Assembly (NCBI GenBank): GCA_964509295.1
Contig: CAZDWS010000012.1
Location: 60,542 to 124,541, forward strand
DNA length: 64,000 nucleotides
DNA from: JBGSQR01 sp964509295
GTDB lineage: Bacteria; Desulfobacterota; Desulfuromonadia; Geobacterales; Pseudopelobacteraceae
Direction: 5' to 3'
Part shown: in pieces, positions 45,237 through 52,836 of the stretch
How positions within the stretch are numbered: position 1 is the stretch's first letter
Layout: every line of letters begins with the position of its first letter
Notes under the pieces: model-generated
Databases searched by the model: none
The model's input: only the letters and a program-made list of their open reading frames with translations
Told to the model about the DNA's origin: nothing
Translations under genes and position numbers: made by a program

Positions 45237-47384
45237 CTAACCGCTGGGAAAAGGGTCTTCCCTCAGGATATCAATCTGTTTTGCCAGCTCTTCAGCTGAC
45301 TCCTTAGTTGTTGCAACGACAGCTGCAGCTTTGATGGTAGTTTCACGCAAATCAGCTACAGTAGCTGAAAATACTTCGCTCTGTTTGTAAATATTCAATC
45401 CGGTGTTCTGCATTTCGTTGTTCAAATCGCCCAACTCTTCTGCTGCATTAGTAATAATGCAACTACGGCTAAGTTGGTCGTGTGCTTCAGAGCGTAAAAC
45501 CGCAGCTGTTTCTTTGATTTGATCTGTCAAATACGTCAGCTTATCAAATAGTTCAGAATGTTCGCCTGTTGATTCTGCACCTTCTTCAATTAAATTAACA
45601 AGGTTGTTGATTTCTTCCCTGATGGCATGGCTTTCACCGGCTCTTATTGAAGCTGCATCGGCTATTTGCAGAATGTTTGTATTTTCTTGCCATATCTCCT
45701 TGATAACATCATCCAGAACCATGGCAGAACGTTGTGAAAGCTGCTCGCATTTAATAATGTTTGCTTCGGATTTGCAAATACTGTCAACGGTCAGGTGTGT
45801 TTCTTTCTGCATGCTATCGATTATATTAGATATCTTGATGGTGGCGTTGTTAGTGCGTTCTGACAGGTACTTAATTTCGTCGGCTACAACGGCGAAGTTA
45901 TTTCCATGCTCACCGGCCTGGGTTGCAATGATGGTTGCATTAAATGCCAAGAGCTTTGTCTGTTCGGCAATTTCAGCGATCGTTGAGTTAAGATTGTTGA
46001 TGGTTCTTGATTTTAAGGAAAGTTTTTCAACAGCCTCAGTTGTAATTTGAGATGATGCCCTAAGTTCACAAATACAGTTAACGGTATCGCCAATTAACTG
46101 CCTGCCTGACTCTGTTTTTTGCCTGACAACCTGCAGATTGTTGGCTGACTCAAGTGAGTTGCTGTGAAGAAGCTTAATGCCCGCATCCATATACACTGAG
46201 GAAGATGCCGTATTGCAAATGTTATTTTTCAGGTTACAGATATGGGAATGTGATGATTTTATCGTTGTTGCTGCTTCAGTAACATCACGCTGCAGCTGTT
46301 CCACAGTATTTTCCAGCTGATCGGTTTTTAAAGCCGTTTCCTGATTAGTCGAAGACATGTTCGCGGCCGATGCCTGATTGTTTGAAGACCAGGAGGCAAG
46401 TTTTGCCAGGTCGGAAGCTAAATGGAGTGAAGCTTGAACTATATCGATTGTTTGAACTGAAAGGTCATTAACGGCTGATTCCTGTTCAATTAGTAAAGAA
46501 CCTGTAAGAACTGAAGTGTCCATAAGTTTGCAGGTGGATTTGAGGAATTCTTCCGGAATCGGGCGTTGTGCGAGAGGTTTGGGGGATACTGATATCGGCT
46601 TAACGCTTTCAATTTCTGAATGATCGATAGTATTTGCGATTTCTGCAGAGTCAGGCTGGTCTACAGGATTTTCTGCGTTGCTTGGCCCGGACAGTTTTGT
46701 GTCTGGCTGAAGCTGCGTACCGGAAAAACTGGAGGTTATCCGTAGGAGATAGGCTGTGACGCAAAGCAGAATGGCAGTTAAAAAAGCAGTAATAGCCATA
46801 TTTATATTTTTGTCTGAAGCCGCTTGCAGTTCGGCTTGAGAAATGTCCTGGCGCAGGTTGGAGGTTAAAACGGTCATGTTTTTATAGATGCTGTTAAAAC
46901 GCTGTGACTGTATACCGGTAGTAAGGTAGGCAATTTTTAATCGATCTCCCTTGGCAGAGGCAGGAATAATTTCCTCCATCAAGGTCTTTTTGTATTCTTT
47001 CCAGATCAGATCAACTTTGTTAACAACTTCTTTACGCCCGGGAGTTCTGACAAGATCCTGCAGGGTGACAAAGCGCTTGTCGATATCCAGCGTGAGCAGT
47101 CTTGCCATGGTAATGGCTGAACCTTTGTCTGCGTCGTGCATGATCGGTCTGACTTCGTTAAGAATTTGGTAAAGGTCTGAGTTGATAAGGGCAATATTTT
47201 CGATAGCGTCCGTATTATTTTTTATTGCAAGATAACTCTCTCCGCCCACAACAATCCTGTTTAAAAGGATTATTGCTACTGCGGAAGTCATTAGAATGCA
47301 GACTAAAGTTGTTACGAAATAGAGCAGTCTTTTGCCGCTTAAATTTTGAAATCCGGAGCTGTTTTGAAACTTATTGCTGTTCAC
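45237..47384 (-). CDS. Methyl-accepting chemotaxis protein, divergent signalling tip
   Basis: 715 aa with two membrane helices (about 20-43 and 193-213), a periplasmic four-helix sensor between them, and a long cytoplasmic part. No clear HAMP domain follows the second helix; a low-complexity stretch (about 220-275) is there instead. The signalling hairpin reads QTKLLAFNATIIATQAGEHGNNFAVVADEI, so at the receptor tip the usual Glu and Arg of AAIEAARAGE are Ile and Gln. These correspond by alignment to E385 and R388 of E. coli Tsr, important for CheA control. Coiled coil is otherwise retained. It may signal weakly or to a different partner. Confidence 0.85.
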   Translation of the reverse strand: MNSNKFQNSSGFQNLSGKRLLYFVTTLVCILMTSAVAIILLNRIVVGGESYLAIKNNTDAIENIALINSDLYQILNEVRPIMHDADKGSAITMARLLTLDIDKRFVTLQDLVRTPGRKEVVNKVDLIWKEYKKTLMEEIIPASAKGDRLKIAYLTTGIQSQRFNSIYKNMTVLTSNLRQDISQAELQAASDKNINMAITAFLTAILLCVTAYLLRITSSFSGTQLQPDTKLSGPSNAENPVDQPDSAEIANTIDHSEIESVKPISVSPKPLAQRPIPEEFLKSTCKLMDTSVLTGSLLIEQESAVNDLSVQTIDIVQASLHLASDLAKLASWSSNNQASAANMSSTNQETALKTDQLENTVEQLQRDVTEAATTIKSSHSHICNLKNNICNTASSSVYMDAGIKLLHSNSLESANNLQVVRQKTESGRQLIGDTVNCICELRASSQITTEAVEKLSLKSRTINNLNSTIAEIAEQTKLLAFNATIIATQAGEHGNNFAVVADEIKYLSERTNNATIKISNIIDSMQKETHLTVDSICKSEANIIKCEQLSQRSAMVLDDVIKEIWQENTNILQIADAASIRAGESHAIREEINNLVNLIEEGAESTGEHSELFDKLTYLTDQIKETAAVLRSEAHDQLSRSCIITNAAEELGDLNNEMQNTGLNIYKQSEVFSATVADLRETTIKAAAVVATTKESAEELAKQIDILREDPFPSG

Positions 47385-47525
47385 TGGTTATTTCCTTGTA
47401 GCGCCCTGCATTTCTATAAAAAAATCAAGTAAATATAACAGAGCGGTCCCTTTTATATCAAGAAAAAACGGGCAAAACAGTCATATGAAATGAATGAATT
47501 TCAAAAGAAGCTGGTCAAATAAATA

Positions 47526-47579
47526 CGGGTTGAATTAAACCGGCGGACATTTGATGTCTCACCGGTTTAATTCAACCCG
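47526..47579. terminator. Large perfect inverted repeat, possible terminator
   Basis: Two perfectly complementary 18-nt arms (47526-47543 and 47562-47579), with an inner GACAT/ATGTC stem, lie between the SLT lipoprotein gene and the chemoreceptor gene. On the minus strand the repeat is followed by TATTTATTTG, so it can terminate the lipoprotein transcript. Confidence 0.65.
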
Positions 47580-47662
47580 ACAGGGAATAAATATTTGGTT
47601 GGTTTTTGAACCATCTGCTGAGAATCCGCAATTAACGGGTCAGCAGCTTCATATACAGGTTA

Positions 47663-48298
47663 TTATTTAGTTTCAGCCATGGCAAGTCGGTCAGTATGAC
47701 TTTCCATGTCATCCAGCATATCCTGTCTGATTTTGTGCAGCTTGCGAACATATTGATCGGCCTGTGGGCCCTGGCCGCAATAAAGCTTCTTTGCTTTTTC
47801 CAGGTTGCCCTGAGCCATTTCCAGTTTTGTATACAGTTCTCTGACGGCAGCTTCGGCACACTTTTCATCATTTACCATTTCTGCCGGTGTGTAGCCGTGG
47901 CTTTTAGCGCGTTTAGGCATTAGCTGCCAGACGCCTAAGGCGCCTTTGGATGATACGGCGCCACCTGATAGTTTGTGTCCACCTGTTTCCGCCAGAGCGA
48001 TTTCAGCTAGGTCGAATGGGAGAAATGGAGTGCCGAGGGTTTTGGTGAAACAGAGTGCTGCCAGTTGTCTGGCGCGTTCCGGAGTAGTGTGGCGCTTGAA
48101 GGCTGTTTCGATGTGCATGACCTGCTTTTTGCGCTCGCTCATTGAGATGCCCTTTTCCAGAAGACCCTTGATTTCGCGATCAAGTGATGTTTCGCTGGAA
48201 ATGGTGGCTGTCATTGAGTGCTCAGCTTTCTTTATGGGTGCATTTTCGCAGGCCGCCAGAAGAAGCAGTAATGGCATTAAGATAATTAATTTTCGCAT
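47663..48298 (-). CDS. SLT-domain lipoprotein (putative lytic transglycosylase)
   Basis: 211 aa. Lipoprotein signal MRKLIILMPLLLLLAAC (lipidated Cys at 17). The C-terminal half is lysozyme-like: the catalytic Glu position is in IALAETGGHKLSGG, followed by SKGALGVWQLMPKRAKSHGY, the typical GxxQLMP context. The YNAG-like element is degenerate (KLYCGQGPQADQYVRK). Probably anchored to an envelope membrane and acting on peptidoglycan. It is small compared with Slt at 37077. The transcript is probably monocistronic, bounded by hairpins at 48400 and 47526. Confidence 0.8.
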   Translation of the reverse strand: MRKLIILMPLLLLLAACENAPIKKAEHSMTATISSETSLDREIKGLLEKGISMSERKKQVMHIETAFKRHTTPERARQLAALCFTKTLGTPFLPFDLAEIALAETGGHKLSGGAVSSKGALGVWQLMPKRAKSHGYTPAEMVNDEKCAEAAVRELYTKLEMAQGNLEKAKKLYCGQGPQADQYVRKLHKIRQDMLDDMESHTDRLAMAETK

Positions 48299-48399
48299 AA
48301 TTAGTAGAGTGGGTGGTTGTGTCGGCTTTGCCGGACCGGCATCACAGTGCCTGGAAATCAAAGCGGTTAATCCGGCTGGATACTCCTTTCATTAGGGAT

Positions 48400-48452
48400 A
48401 ACCCCTGAAATGCCAAAGTCCCGGAGGTCCGAGACTTTGGTTGGGGTTTTTA
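48400..48452. terminator. Hairpin between cydB and SLT lipoprotein genes
   Basis: Outer arms AACCCC/GGGGTT enclose CCAAAGTC/GACTTTGG and CGGA/TCCG. A T run follows only on the + strand although both flanking genes are on the minus strand, so its role as the cydB terminator is uncertain. Confidence 0.5.
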
Positions 48453-48533
48453 CGTTGCAAACTTTATACAGTACCTTTGCGTCTTTGTCAAGTTTTCAGG
48501 GTAAAGTGTTTCAAAAACAGCTAGTTGTCTTCA

Positions 48534-49580
48534 TTAATAAGCCTCGTGATTTTCCAGTACATCCTTGTTTGTAACCCGCTCACGGAAAAGTCTGTAAACC
48601 CATATTTTGTAAGAGATTACAATCGGTACAAAGATCAGGGCAACAACAGTCATTATTTTAAGCGTGTAATGACTGGATGACGAATTAAAAATAGTCAGAT
48701 TGGATGCCGGATCAATGCTGGAAGGAATCAGGTTCGGGAATAATCCGGTCACACCGGTGAAACAGACAAAAACTATGGTGAGACAGGAAAATATGAAGGC
48801 TTTATGCAGCTGGCCGTTGGAAATGAATACCTTGATCAGCAGCAGCGATCCGACGGCAATTAACGGGATCAACAACAGTACCGGGTATTTCAGATAATTG
48901 TCATACAGTTTTGTTGCCGGATAGGTGTATGCCAGGAAAGCAACCGCAACAACAGTCAGAGGCAGCCACAGTTTACCGGCCATTGCGGCAGCCCGTTGTG
49001 ATAACCCCTCTGTGGTTTTGATGGCTGCATAGAGTGAACCATGGACAGCAAACAGCAGAACAAAAAGTATGCCGGTTAACAGGCCGTATGGGTTCAGCAA
49101 GGTCAGCAGTGAGCCATCATAGGCGTAATTATGGGTGACAAAGTCATTACGCATTGGAATACCTTTGAAAATATTGCCGAAGGCGACGCCGAACAGCAGT
49201 GCCAGCAACATGCTGGAAATGGCTAACGCCTTGTCCCAGGCTGCTTTCCAGGTAGGACTGTCAATTTTGCCTCTGAACTCAAAAGAAACTCCACGAATAA
49301 TCAGACAGAACAGCAATAACAGCAGCGCGGTATAGAGATTGCTGAACATGAGCGCATAGGTAGTCGGGAATGCGGCAAATGTTGCACCGCCGGCAGTAAT
49401 CAACCAGACTTCATTTCCATCCCAGACCGGGCCAAAAGTATTGATAAGAACCCGTTTTTCCGTATCGTTTTGTGCCAGGAAAGGGGACATAAAGCCAGCA
49501 CCAAAGACAAAGCCGTCAAGCATGAAGTAAACGCCCCAAAGAACGCCCCAAAGTATAAACCAGGTTACTTGATATTCCAT
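48534..49580 (-). CDS. cydB: Cytochrome bd quinol oxidase subunit II
   Basis: 348-aa integral membrane protein with about nine helices, partner of CydA. Family motifs are WDGNEVWLITAGGATFAAFPTTYA (near residue 53, with Asp and Glu of the proton pathway) and GVSFEFRGK near 96. The gene begins 3 nt after the cydA stop. Forms the oxygen-reducing quinol oxidase; in a mostly anaerobic lineage it likely protects against oxygen at low levels. No cydX or cydCD is seen in the window. Confidence 0.95.
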   Translation of the reverse strand: MEYQVTWFILWGVLWGVYFMLDGFVFGAGFMSPFLAQNDTEKRVLINTFGPVWDGNEVWLITAGGATFAAFPTTYALMFSNLYTALLLLLFCLIIRGVSFEFRGKIDSPTWKAAWDKALAISSMLLALLFGVAFGNIFKGIPMRNDFVTHNYAYDGSLLTLLNPYGLLTGILFVLLFAVHGSLYAAIKTTEGLSQRAAAMAGKLWLPLTVVAVAFLAYTYPATKLYDNYLKYPVLLLIPLIAVGSLLLIKVFISNGQLHKAFIFSCLTIVFVCFTGVTGLFPNLIPSSIDPASNLTIFNSSSSHYTLKIMTVVALIFVPIVISYKIWVYRLFRERVTNKDVLENHEAY

Positions 49581-49583
49581 GGG

Positions 49584-50930
49584 TTAGTTCCCCCTTTCTG
49601 TTTTGATAAATTCAGACAGATCGCTATCCGGGCCTTTTTTGGCATATTTGGAGAGGAGATAGAAGTCAATTACTCCCAAAGCACCATAGAGAATTGTGAA
49701 CCCTGCCAGGGAGATCGCAACCTGCGATGTGGAAATGTTTTTCGAAACTGCATCGGCGGTTTTGAGGACACCATAGACAATCCATGGTTGGCGTCCCATT
49801 TCTGCCACAATCCAGCCGAGTTGATTGGCCAGGTATGGAAGTGGAATTGTGAAGATCAACAGGGTTAGAAAGAAACGATAGTCTTCAAGGTTCTTTTTAC
49901 GAGAGAGGTAAACCGCTACAAGAGCTGCAAGAATGAAATATGTTCCCAATGCAACCATTGCCCTGAAGCTTAGAAAGACCGGCATTACAGGAGGTCTTAA
50001 ATCTTTTGGATAATCCTTGAGGCCTTTTATTTCTGCATTACTGTCATGGAAAGCCATAAAACTGACCATGCCCGGAACAGACAATGCTTCCAGAGAATTA
50101 CGCTCGTTGGCTGTATCAGGAATCATCAGCAAGTGCATATCGGCAGATTTGGTGGTTTCCCAGACGGACTCCATGGCGGCAAATTTTGCCGGTTGTGTTT
50201 TGGCAGTATTAATTGCATGTATGTCACCCATAAAGGCGACCAGCAGACTTGCAGCTAATCCGAAAAGGGCGGCCTGCTTGAATGAACGCTTGAAAAAAGG
50301 CATTTCATTTTTTCTGAGTAAATGCCAGGCTGAGACGCCCATAACAAAGAAAGCTGCTACGGTGTAGCCCGATAAAATCTGGTGTCCGAATTGAATCAGA
50401 CCTGTCGGGTTGGTTATCAGGGCCATGAAGTCAACCATTTCAGCACGACCGTTTTTTAACACAAAGCCTACCGGGTGCTGCATCCAGCCATTTGCGATAA
50501 GAATCCAGAGTCCTGAAAGATTTGTTCCGATGGCAACCAGCCAGATTGACAGTGCGTGAACAGGTTTGGACAGTTTGTTCCAGCCGAAAATCCAGACGCC
50601 AATAAAAACCGATTCAAGGAAAAAAGCCACGGTTGCTTCTATTGCCAGTGGCGCTCCAAAAATGTCGCCCACATATCTGGAGTACTCGGCCCAGTTCATT
50701 CCAAATTGGAATTCCATGGTGATACCGGTTACTACGCCAAGTGCAAAGTTAATCAAAAACAGCTTGCCCCAGAACTTGGTCATCCGCAGCCACATCTCGT
50801 CACCACTGAGTACGTAGCGCGTTTCCATCCAGGCGATCATGATGGAGATCCCCAGGGTCAGTGGTACAAAAAGAAAATGGAACATACAGGTTACTGCAAA
50901 CTGTAATCGACTTAACATCAGAGCATCCAT
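49584..50930 (-). CDS. cydA: Cytochrome bd quinol oxidase subunit I
   Basis: 448 aa, carries hemes b558, b595 and d. H18 (SRLQFAVTCMFHFLFVP) is the heme b595 ligand position, GWMQHPVGF near 150 holds the conserved quinol-site region, and the Met ligand is in the MPVFLSFRAMV region. It is shorter than the E. coli protein because the Q-loop is of the short type. Preceded by a promoter and an operator-like sequence, and by an Rrf2 regulator gene on the same strand, which probably controls it. Confidence 0.95.
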   Translation of the reverse strand: MDALMLSRLQFAVTCMFHFLFVPLTLGISIMIAWMETRYVLSGDEMWLRMTKFWGKLFLINFALGVVTGITMEFQFGMNWAEYSRYVGDIFGAPLAIEATVAFFLESVFIGVWIFGWNKLSKPVHALSIWLVAIGTNLSGLWILIANGWMQHPVGFVLKNGRAEMVDFMALITNPTGLIQFGHQILSGYTVAAFFVMGVSAWHLLRKNEMPFFKRSFKQAALFGLAASLLVAFMGDIHAINTAKTQPAKFAAMESVWETTKSADMHLLMIPDTANERNSLEALSVPGMVSFMAFHDSNAEIKGLKDYPKDLRPPVMPVFLSFRAMVALGTYFILAALVAVYLSRKKNLEDYRFFLTLLIFTIPLPYLANQLGWIVAEMGRQPWIVYGVLKTADAVSKNISTSQVAISLAGFTILYGALGVIDFYLLSKYAKKGPDSDLSEFIKTERGN

Positions 50931-51005
50931 AACTCCTCCTTCCTGTTTTATTGAAATTTAACTAAAAAAATATCGAATTGATAAGTCTTAATTGTAGAGG
51001 TTAAT

Positions 51006-51034
51006 ATTATAAATGCAAGTTAGCTTGTTGTTAT
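51006..51034 (-). promoter_or_regulatory. Probable cydAB promoter
   Basis: Minus-strand TATAAT (51011-51006) with a poor -35 (ATAACA, 51034-51029) at 17 nt. A start near 51000 leaves a leader of about 70 nt before cydA. The weak -35 next to the operator fits activation, but repression is possible. Confidence 0.5.
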
Positions 51035-51036
51035 CC

Positions 51037-51049
51037 GACAAAAATAGTC
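51037..51049. promoter_or_regulatory. Operator-like site upstream of cydA
   Basis: GACAAAAATAGTC, with arms GAC/GTC. It matches the core of the palindrome before the Rrf2 gene (GACATAAATAGTC on the same reading) at 12 of 13 positions. Centred about 43 nt upstream of the predicted cydA start. Confidence 0.6.
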
Positions 51050-51076
51050 TTATTTGCAGGCAAATTTTTTTACGGA

Positions 51077-51481
51077 TTATTTACCAGCCAGCTCCAGTAA
51101 GCTGACGTTTGCAAGAATTTCCCGGGTTTGCTGTTGGACTTTTATCCAGACCGGGTGAACATTACAGCCTGCCACACGATCACATTGGCCTTCTCCGATA
51201 ACACAACGGTTTGGTGTTATGGTACCTTCTACGGCCTCAACAACCTCAAGCAGTGAGATGTTTTCCGGCAATCGCCCTAAAACAAAACCGCCACCCGTCC
51301 CTCTGTATGATCTGACAAGCCCGATTTTGCTGAATTGCTGGAAAATTTTGGCAAGAAAAGTTTGAGGGACATCGACAGCAGAGGCAATCTCACTCAGCAG
51401 ACACACCTGGTCAAGCGGTCTGGTTGCCAGGTAAACAATTCCTCGAACAGCGTATTCACCTTTGCGTGTAAGTTCCATCAT
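51077..51481 (-). CDS. Rrf2-family transcriptional regulator
   Basis: 134-aa winged-helix regulator of the IscR/NsrR family. The DNA-binding half is MELTRKGEYAVRGIVYLA to SYRGTGGGFVLGRLPE, and three cysteines C93, C100 and C106 (CVIGEGQCDRVAGC) suit binding of an iron-sulfur cluster, so it probably senses oxygen, NO or cluster status. SD AGGGG is 8 nt from the ATG at 51481. Its own promoter region and the cydA promoter carry matching operator-like sites, so autoregulation plus control of cydAB is likely. No isc genes follow, which argues against being housekeeping IscR. Confidence 0.9.
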   Translation of the reverse strand: MMELTRKGEYAVRGIVYLATRPLDQVCLLSEIASAVDVPQTFLAKIFQQFSKIGLVRSYRGTGGGFVLGRLPENISLLEVVEAVEGTITPNRCVIGEGQCDRVAGCNVHPVWIKVQQQTREILANVSLLELAGK

Positions 51482-51484
51482 AAT

Positions 51485-51605
51485 AAAAACCCCTAAACCC
51501 TGACAAACTGGATAAGTGCATTAACGAAGTTATTTTCTGCCGGAAAAGCGCAGAAAATAGCTTCTAACTTACTAAAAGACTATTTATGTCTTTTTAGGGG
51601 TTTTT
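51485..51605 (-). promoter_or_regulatory. Structured leader and promoter of the Rrf2 gene
   Basis: A perfect 13-nt inverted repeat (51485-51497 with 51593-51605, AAAAACCCCTAAA) brackets the region and includes the ribosome site of the Rrf2 gene. Inside lies a stem-loop at 51526-51564 (15-nt arms, one mismatch). Minus-strand TTGACA (51619-51614) and TAAAAA (51596-51591) with 17-nt spacing form a promoter. A transcript from this promoter would start inside the region and lack the distal arm, whereas read-through from pfkA would contain both. Confidence 0.6.
51574..51594. promoter_or_regulatory. Palindromic operator-like site at the Rrf2 promoter
   Basis: Perfect 7-bp arms AAAAGAC/GTCTTTT around a 7-nt AT-rich spacer, overlapping the -10 and predicted start site of the Rrf2 gene: a good position for autorepression. 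Confidence 0.65.
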
Positions 51606-51649
51606 TGCTGAATTGTCAACAGATTAATCTGGAGTGGACTTGTTTTTGT

Positions 51650-52744
51650 TCAACGACCGAGCATAATGCCAAGATCTTCCGCTGCACGGACTATTTCTCC
51701 ATCCGGATCAACCAGTTTGAGTTCTTTGATGGCGTCTTCGATCGGTACGGAGCCGATGTTTCTGCCACGCAGGCAGGCCATTTTGCCAAACTCTCCGTCA
51801 ACAATCATCTGGACAGCTTTTGTGCCGAAGCGGCTGCCGAGGGCACGATCAAATGTAGTAGGGGAACCGCCACGTTGCAGGTGTCCGAGTACTGTGACTC
51901 TGACATCCATGTTGATATCCAGATGGTTCTCGATCTCCCTGGCTACATACTGGCCGATACCCCCCAAACGCTCGATCATGTTGCAGTCATCAACGCCTTT
52001 TGCCACGACTCTGCTTCCGCCAAGTGGAAAGGCGCCCTCTGCTGCAACCAGAATGCTGAACCGGCTGCCACGTTTGGAGCGCTCAATGACAGCTTCTGAA
52101 ATCAGTTTTAAATCAAAGGGAATTTCAGGGATCAGGATGACATCGGCTCCACCGGCAATGCCAGACTCAAGTGCAATCCAGCCTGCATAACGTCCCATTA
52201 CTTCCAGAATCATCAGTCTGTGATGACTCTCAGCTGTTGTGTGCAGTTTGTCCAGTGCGTCGGTAGCGGTTTCCAACGCTGTGTTGTAACCGAATGTAAA
52301 ATCGGTTTCACGCAGGTCATTGTCAATGGTTTTAGGGATTCCCACAACATTGATGCCCATTTTGGCAAGATCCAGTGCTATTTTAAGAGAACCTTCGCCA
52401 CCTACGGCAATAACCGCATCAATTCCCATGCTACGAATGTTTTTTACAACCTGTTCGGAACAGTCAATATGAACACACTTACCGTCTTGTTCAACCGGAT
52501 AGGAGAAAGGGTTGCCACGATTGGTTGTTCCGAGGATTGTTCCGCCACGGGGCAGGATGCCCCTGACGCATTTCAGGGTAAGTGGTTTGCATTTGTTGAG
52601 GTCAAGCAGGCCGTCAAATCCGTCTTCAATCCCGATGACTTCCCAATTGTGACGAATAATGGCGCTCTTGACGACCCCCCTGATAACCGCGTTCAATCCG
52701 GGGCAGTCACCTCCACCGGTCAAAATTGCAATCTTTTTAGACAT
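51650..52744 (-). CDS. pfkA: 6-phosphofructokinase, ATP-type residues with PFK group III features
   Basis: 364 aa. GGDCPGLNAVIRG near residue 10 binds nucleotide; GGEGSLKIA near 103 keeps the Gly that marks ATP-dependent enzymes, whereas PKTIDNDL has the Lys (instead of Gly) found in pyrophosphate-dependent and mixed-type enzymes. MGRYAGWIA, PEIPFDL and LGHLQRGGSPTTFDR are standard substrate blocks. By analogy to actinobacterial enzymes with Gly104/Lys124, ATP is the likely phosphoryl donor. Monocistronic. Upstream is a repeat-rich spacer shared with tatC. Confidence 0.92.
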   Translation of the reverse strand: MSKKIAILTGGGDCPGLNAVIRGVVKSAIIRHNWEVIGIEDGFDGLLDLNKCKPLTLKCVRGILPRGGTILGTTNRGNPFSYPVEQDGKCVHIDCSEQVVKNIRSMGIDAVIAVGGEGSLKIALDLAKMGINVVGIPKTIDNDLRETDFTFGYNTALETATDALDKLHTTAESHHRLMILEVMGRYAGWIALESGIAGGADVILIPEIPFDLKLISEAVIERSKRGSRFSILVAAEGAFPLGGSRVVAKGVDDCNMIERLGGIGQYVAREIENHLDINMDVRVTVLGHLQRGGSPTTFDRALGSRFGTKAVQMIVDGEFGKMACLRGRNIGSVPIEDAIKELKLVDPDGEIVRAAEDLGIMLGR

Positions 52745-52769
52745 TTAAGCCTCCAGTAGGAGATGGAGT

Positions 52770-52836
52770 CAGGTTAAGATTGAGGTTAAGGTTAAGACAA
52801 AGCCTTGAACTAAACCTCAGCCTCAACCTTAACCTG
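52770..52836. repeat. GGTTAAG/GGTTGAG inverted repeat overlapping the tatC end
   Basis: The left arm (52770-52796) iterates GGTTAAG-type words; the right arm (52813-52836) is its near-exact reverse complement over 24 nt (21 of 24 by eye). The right arm forms the last codons of tatC, giving the C terminus QVKVEAEV. It probably acts as a terminator or processing hairpin for tatC. Confidence 0.7.

Noticed and set aside
48299..48400. Cyclic-dinucleotide (GEMM) riboswitch before the SLT lipoprotein gene
   Set aside because: GGCAAAGCC resembles part of the motif, but the tetraloop helix and flanking conserved bases are missing.
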